From: Methylomarinum sp.
GTDB lineage: Bacteria; Pseudomonadota; Gammaproteobacteria; Methylococcales; Methylomonadaceae
Direction of reading: 5' to 3'
Assembly: GCA_013139755.1 (NCBI GenBank)
Contig: WTAG01000005.1
Coordinates: 1 to 6,596 of the forward strand
DNA: 6,596 nucleotides
A program made the translations under genes and the position numbers. The notes beneath the pieces are model-generated. The model was not told the DNA's origin, searched no databases, and saw only the letters and a program-made list of their open reading frames with translations. Shown here piece after piece: positions 5,165 to 6,596 of the stretch; position 1 is the stretch's first letter, and each line of letters begins with the position of its first letter.

Positions 5165-6559
5165 ATGTTAACTGATCAACCTAAAAAAATAGATAAATAT
5201 AGTATTCATTCCGTATTAGGTCATGGTGCTATGGGGGTTGTATATAAAGGCTACGATAAAGAAATTGATCGTCATGTTGCAATCAAAGTTCTACACCCTC
5301 ATCTATTAAGCGGCGAAATGGGGGATGAACTTGAGCAACGTTTTAAAAACGAAGTTAAAGCAGCGGCGAAATGTTTACACCCAAACATTGTGACCATCTT
5401 TGATTGCGGTGTTAGTAATGGTTCGCCCTATATGGTCATGGAATATGTACAAGGTATCGACTTAAGGGAAATACTTAAATCTCAGCAAAAATTCAGCCTG
5501 GCACAAACCATAGGAATGACTTGCAACGTACTTGATGCATTATATGCTGCACATGAAATGGGTATAGTTCATCGAGATATAAAACCTGCTAATATCTTGT
5601 TGCTGGATACTGGTGTGGTTAAAGTAACAGATTTTGGTGTAGCCAGAATTGACAGTTCTGATTTAACCCAAATTGGTGATGTGATAGGTACACCTAGTTA
5701 CATGTCACCGGAAGCAAAAGCAGGTGCACTGGTAGATAATCGTTCAGACCTATACTCTGCTGCACTGGTATTATTTGAACTACTCACATTTAAACGCCTT
5801 AAATCAACCCAGATAAACACAGAGACACTTGCCGAGGCATTGGAACATCTGGAGTTATCAAATCCCCAAAAACACCAGCTAATAAAAGTCTTTAATAAAG
5901 CATTAGAAACTAATCCAAAACAACGCTATCAAACGGCTTTACAACAATCTAAAGCATTAACAGAAATGCTTGAAGTATCTATAGACTCATACCAACAGGC
6001 AGATGCACTGGCCGAAACTGTTATTCAGCTAAGAAGCTCTATCAAACCAACTTTAGAATCAGGTAATTCTAATCAACACACCGCATCAAACCTTCCTCAG
6101 CACCCTTCTTCAGATTTAAGTATTGTAGAAAAAAGCCTGACCAAATATTTAGGTCCTATTGCCACAGTACTGGTAAAAAAACAGGCTAAAAAAAATACCA
6201 CTATGGATCAGTTACTCAGTTCACTTTCCAGTCATATTCCCTCTACAAAAGAACGTGAAGACTTTATGCTGAGTCTGGAGTCATCAGGCATTTTAAAAAC
6301 CGGCAACAGCAGAGCAGAAAGCCAAGTTCAAATTAGCTTATATTCTCAAAGTTCTTCTAATAACAATCAAAAATTATTTCTTTCTGAACAAGATATCGAA
6401 AAATTAACCAAAGAATTAATTATCTATCTCGGGCCTATTGCTAAACACATGATTAAATCGGCACTAAAAAAAGCAAGCACGCATGAGGAACTCAACACTA
6501 TACTAGCCGATAAAATACCCGACCTAAAACAACGCCAGCGTTTTTTAGATAATCAATAG
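5165..6559 (+). CDS. Hanks-type serine/threonine protein kinase with duplicated C-terminal module
   Basis: The 464-residue protein has a complete kinase domain at about 12-270. Motifs in order are the glycine loop GHGAMGVV (19-26), catalytic Lys41 in VAIKVL, Glu63 of helix C in KNEVKAAAK, HRDIKPAN with Asp138 and Asn143, DFG at 156-158, GTPSYMSPEA (175-184) ending the activation segment, Asp195 in RSDLYS, and Arg254 in NPKQRY. All residues needed for phosphotransfer are present. A linker rich in Ser, Asn and Gln follows. Then two copies of a helical module with YLGPIA (328-333 and 421-426) align without a gap at an offset of 93. Each ends in an IP...R..F motif. No membrane helix, PASTA or WD repeat is present, so the kinase is cytoplasmic. 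HRD with Arg suggests control through activation-loop phosphorylation; Thr168 and Thr176 are visible candidates. The ATG has no clear ribosome site. It is last in the operon after the HAMP-ended heme sensor. Confidence 0.95.
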   Translation: MLTDQPKKIDKYSIHSVLGHGAMGVVYKGYDKEIDRHVAIKVLHPHLLSGEMGDELEQRFKNEVKAAAKCLHPNIVTIFDCGVSNGSPYMVMEYVQGIDLREILKSQQKFSLAQTIGMTCNVLDALYAAHEMGIVHRDIKPANILLLDTGVVKVTDFGVARIDSSDLTQIGDVIGTPSYMSPEAKAGALVDNRSDLYSAALVLFELLTFKRLKSTQINTETLAEALEHLELSNPQKHQLIKVFNKALETNPKQRYQTALQQSKALTEMLEVSIDSYQQADALAETVIQLRSSIKPTLESGNSNQHTASNLPQHPSSDLSIVEKSLTKYLGPIATVLVKKQAKKNTTMDQLLSSLSSHIPSTKEREDFMLSLESSGILKTGNSRAESQVQISLYSQSSSNNNQKLFLSEQDIEKLTKELIIYLGPIAKHMIKSALKKASTHEELNTILADKIPDLKQRQRFLDNQ

Positions 6560-6596
6560 CTATGCTTCAATGTGACACAGAACAATAAATAACACC
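6560..6596. other. Sequence after the kinase gene, no feature seen
   Basis: The 37 bases after the kinase stop hold no hairpin or T-run, so the transcript may continue beyond the window. Whether another gene belongs to the operon cannot be judged. Confidence 0.3.

Overview
The window looks like chromosomal DNA from a low-GC gammaproteobacterium. The base composition is AT-rich, and the set of genes (LysR regulator, YihY/BrkB membrane protein, SRAP peptidase, Tll0287-type heme sensor, Hanks-type kinase) fits that class. A methanotroph of the Methylococcales is one possibility, but this is a weak inference from general appearance, not from a marker gene. There are no RNA genes, CRISPR arrays, insertion sequences with a transposase, or phage genes.

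Layout. (1) Positions 1-289, + strand: the last 95 codons of a LysR-type regulator that begins outside the window. (2) Positions 290-609: no gene, but dense in structure. It holds an imperfect inverted repeat (335-352 and 560-579) enclosing a bulged hairpin, a likely bidirectional terminator and a perfect 18-bp palindrome. This may be a small non-autonomous element between convergent genes. (3) Positions 610-2211, - strand: a two-gene unit with a YihY/BrkB-family membrane protein carrying a C-terminal winged-helix-like extension, then a 100-residue membrane protein built from an internal duplication. The second gene's ribosome site overlaps the first gene's stop codon. (4) Positions 2212-2534: AT-rich, with no gene seen. 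(5) Positions 2535-3188, - strand: an SRAP/YedK-type DNA-protein crosslink sensor with all its catalytic residues. (6) Positions 3372-6559, + strand: three genes with gaps of 35 and 36 bp, probably one operon. They encode a lipoprotein with a long basic linker, a periplasmic c-heme sensor (one CxxCH) anchored by two membrane helices and ending right after its HAMP domain, and a soluble Ser/Thr kinase with two copies of a C-terminal module.

The most interesting part is the last operon. The heme sensor has no output domain, and the kinase after it has no sensor or membrane segment. The simplest reading is a split transmembrane signalling system: a redox, ligand or heme signal in the periplasm passes through HAMP to a separate Hanks-type kinase, with the lipoprotein as a possible envelope partner. 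The coupling is inferred from gene order and domain content; the domain assignments themselves rest on visible motifs.
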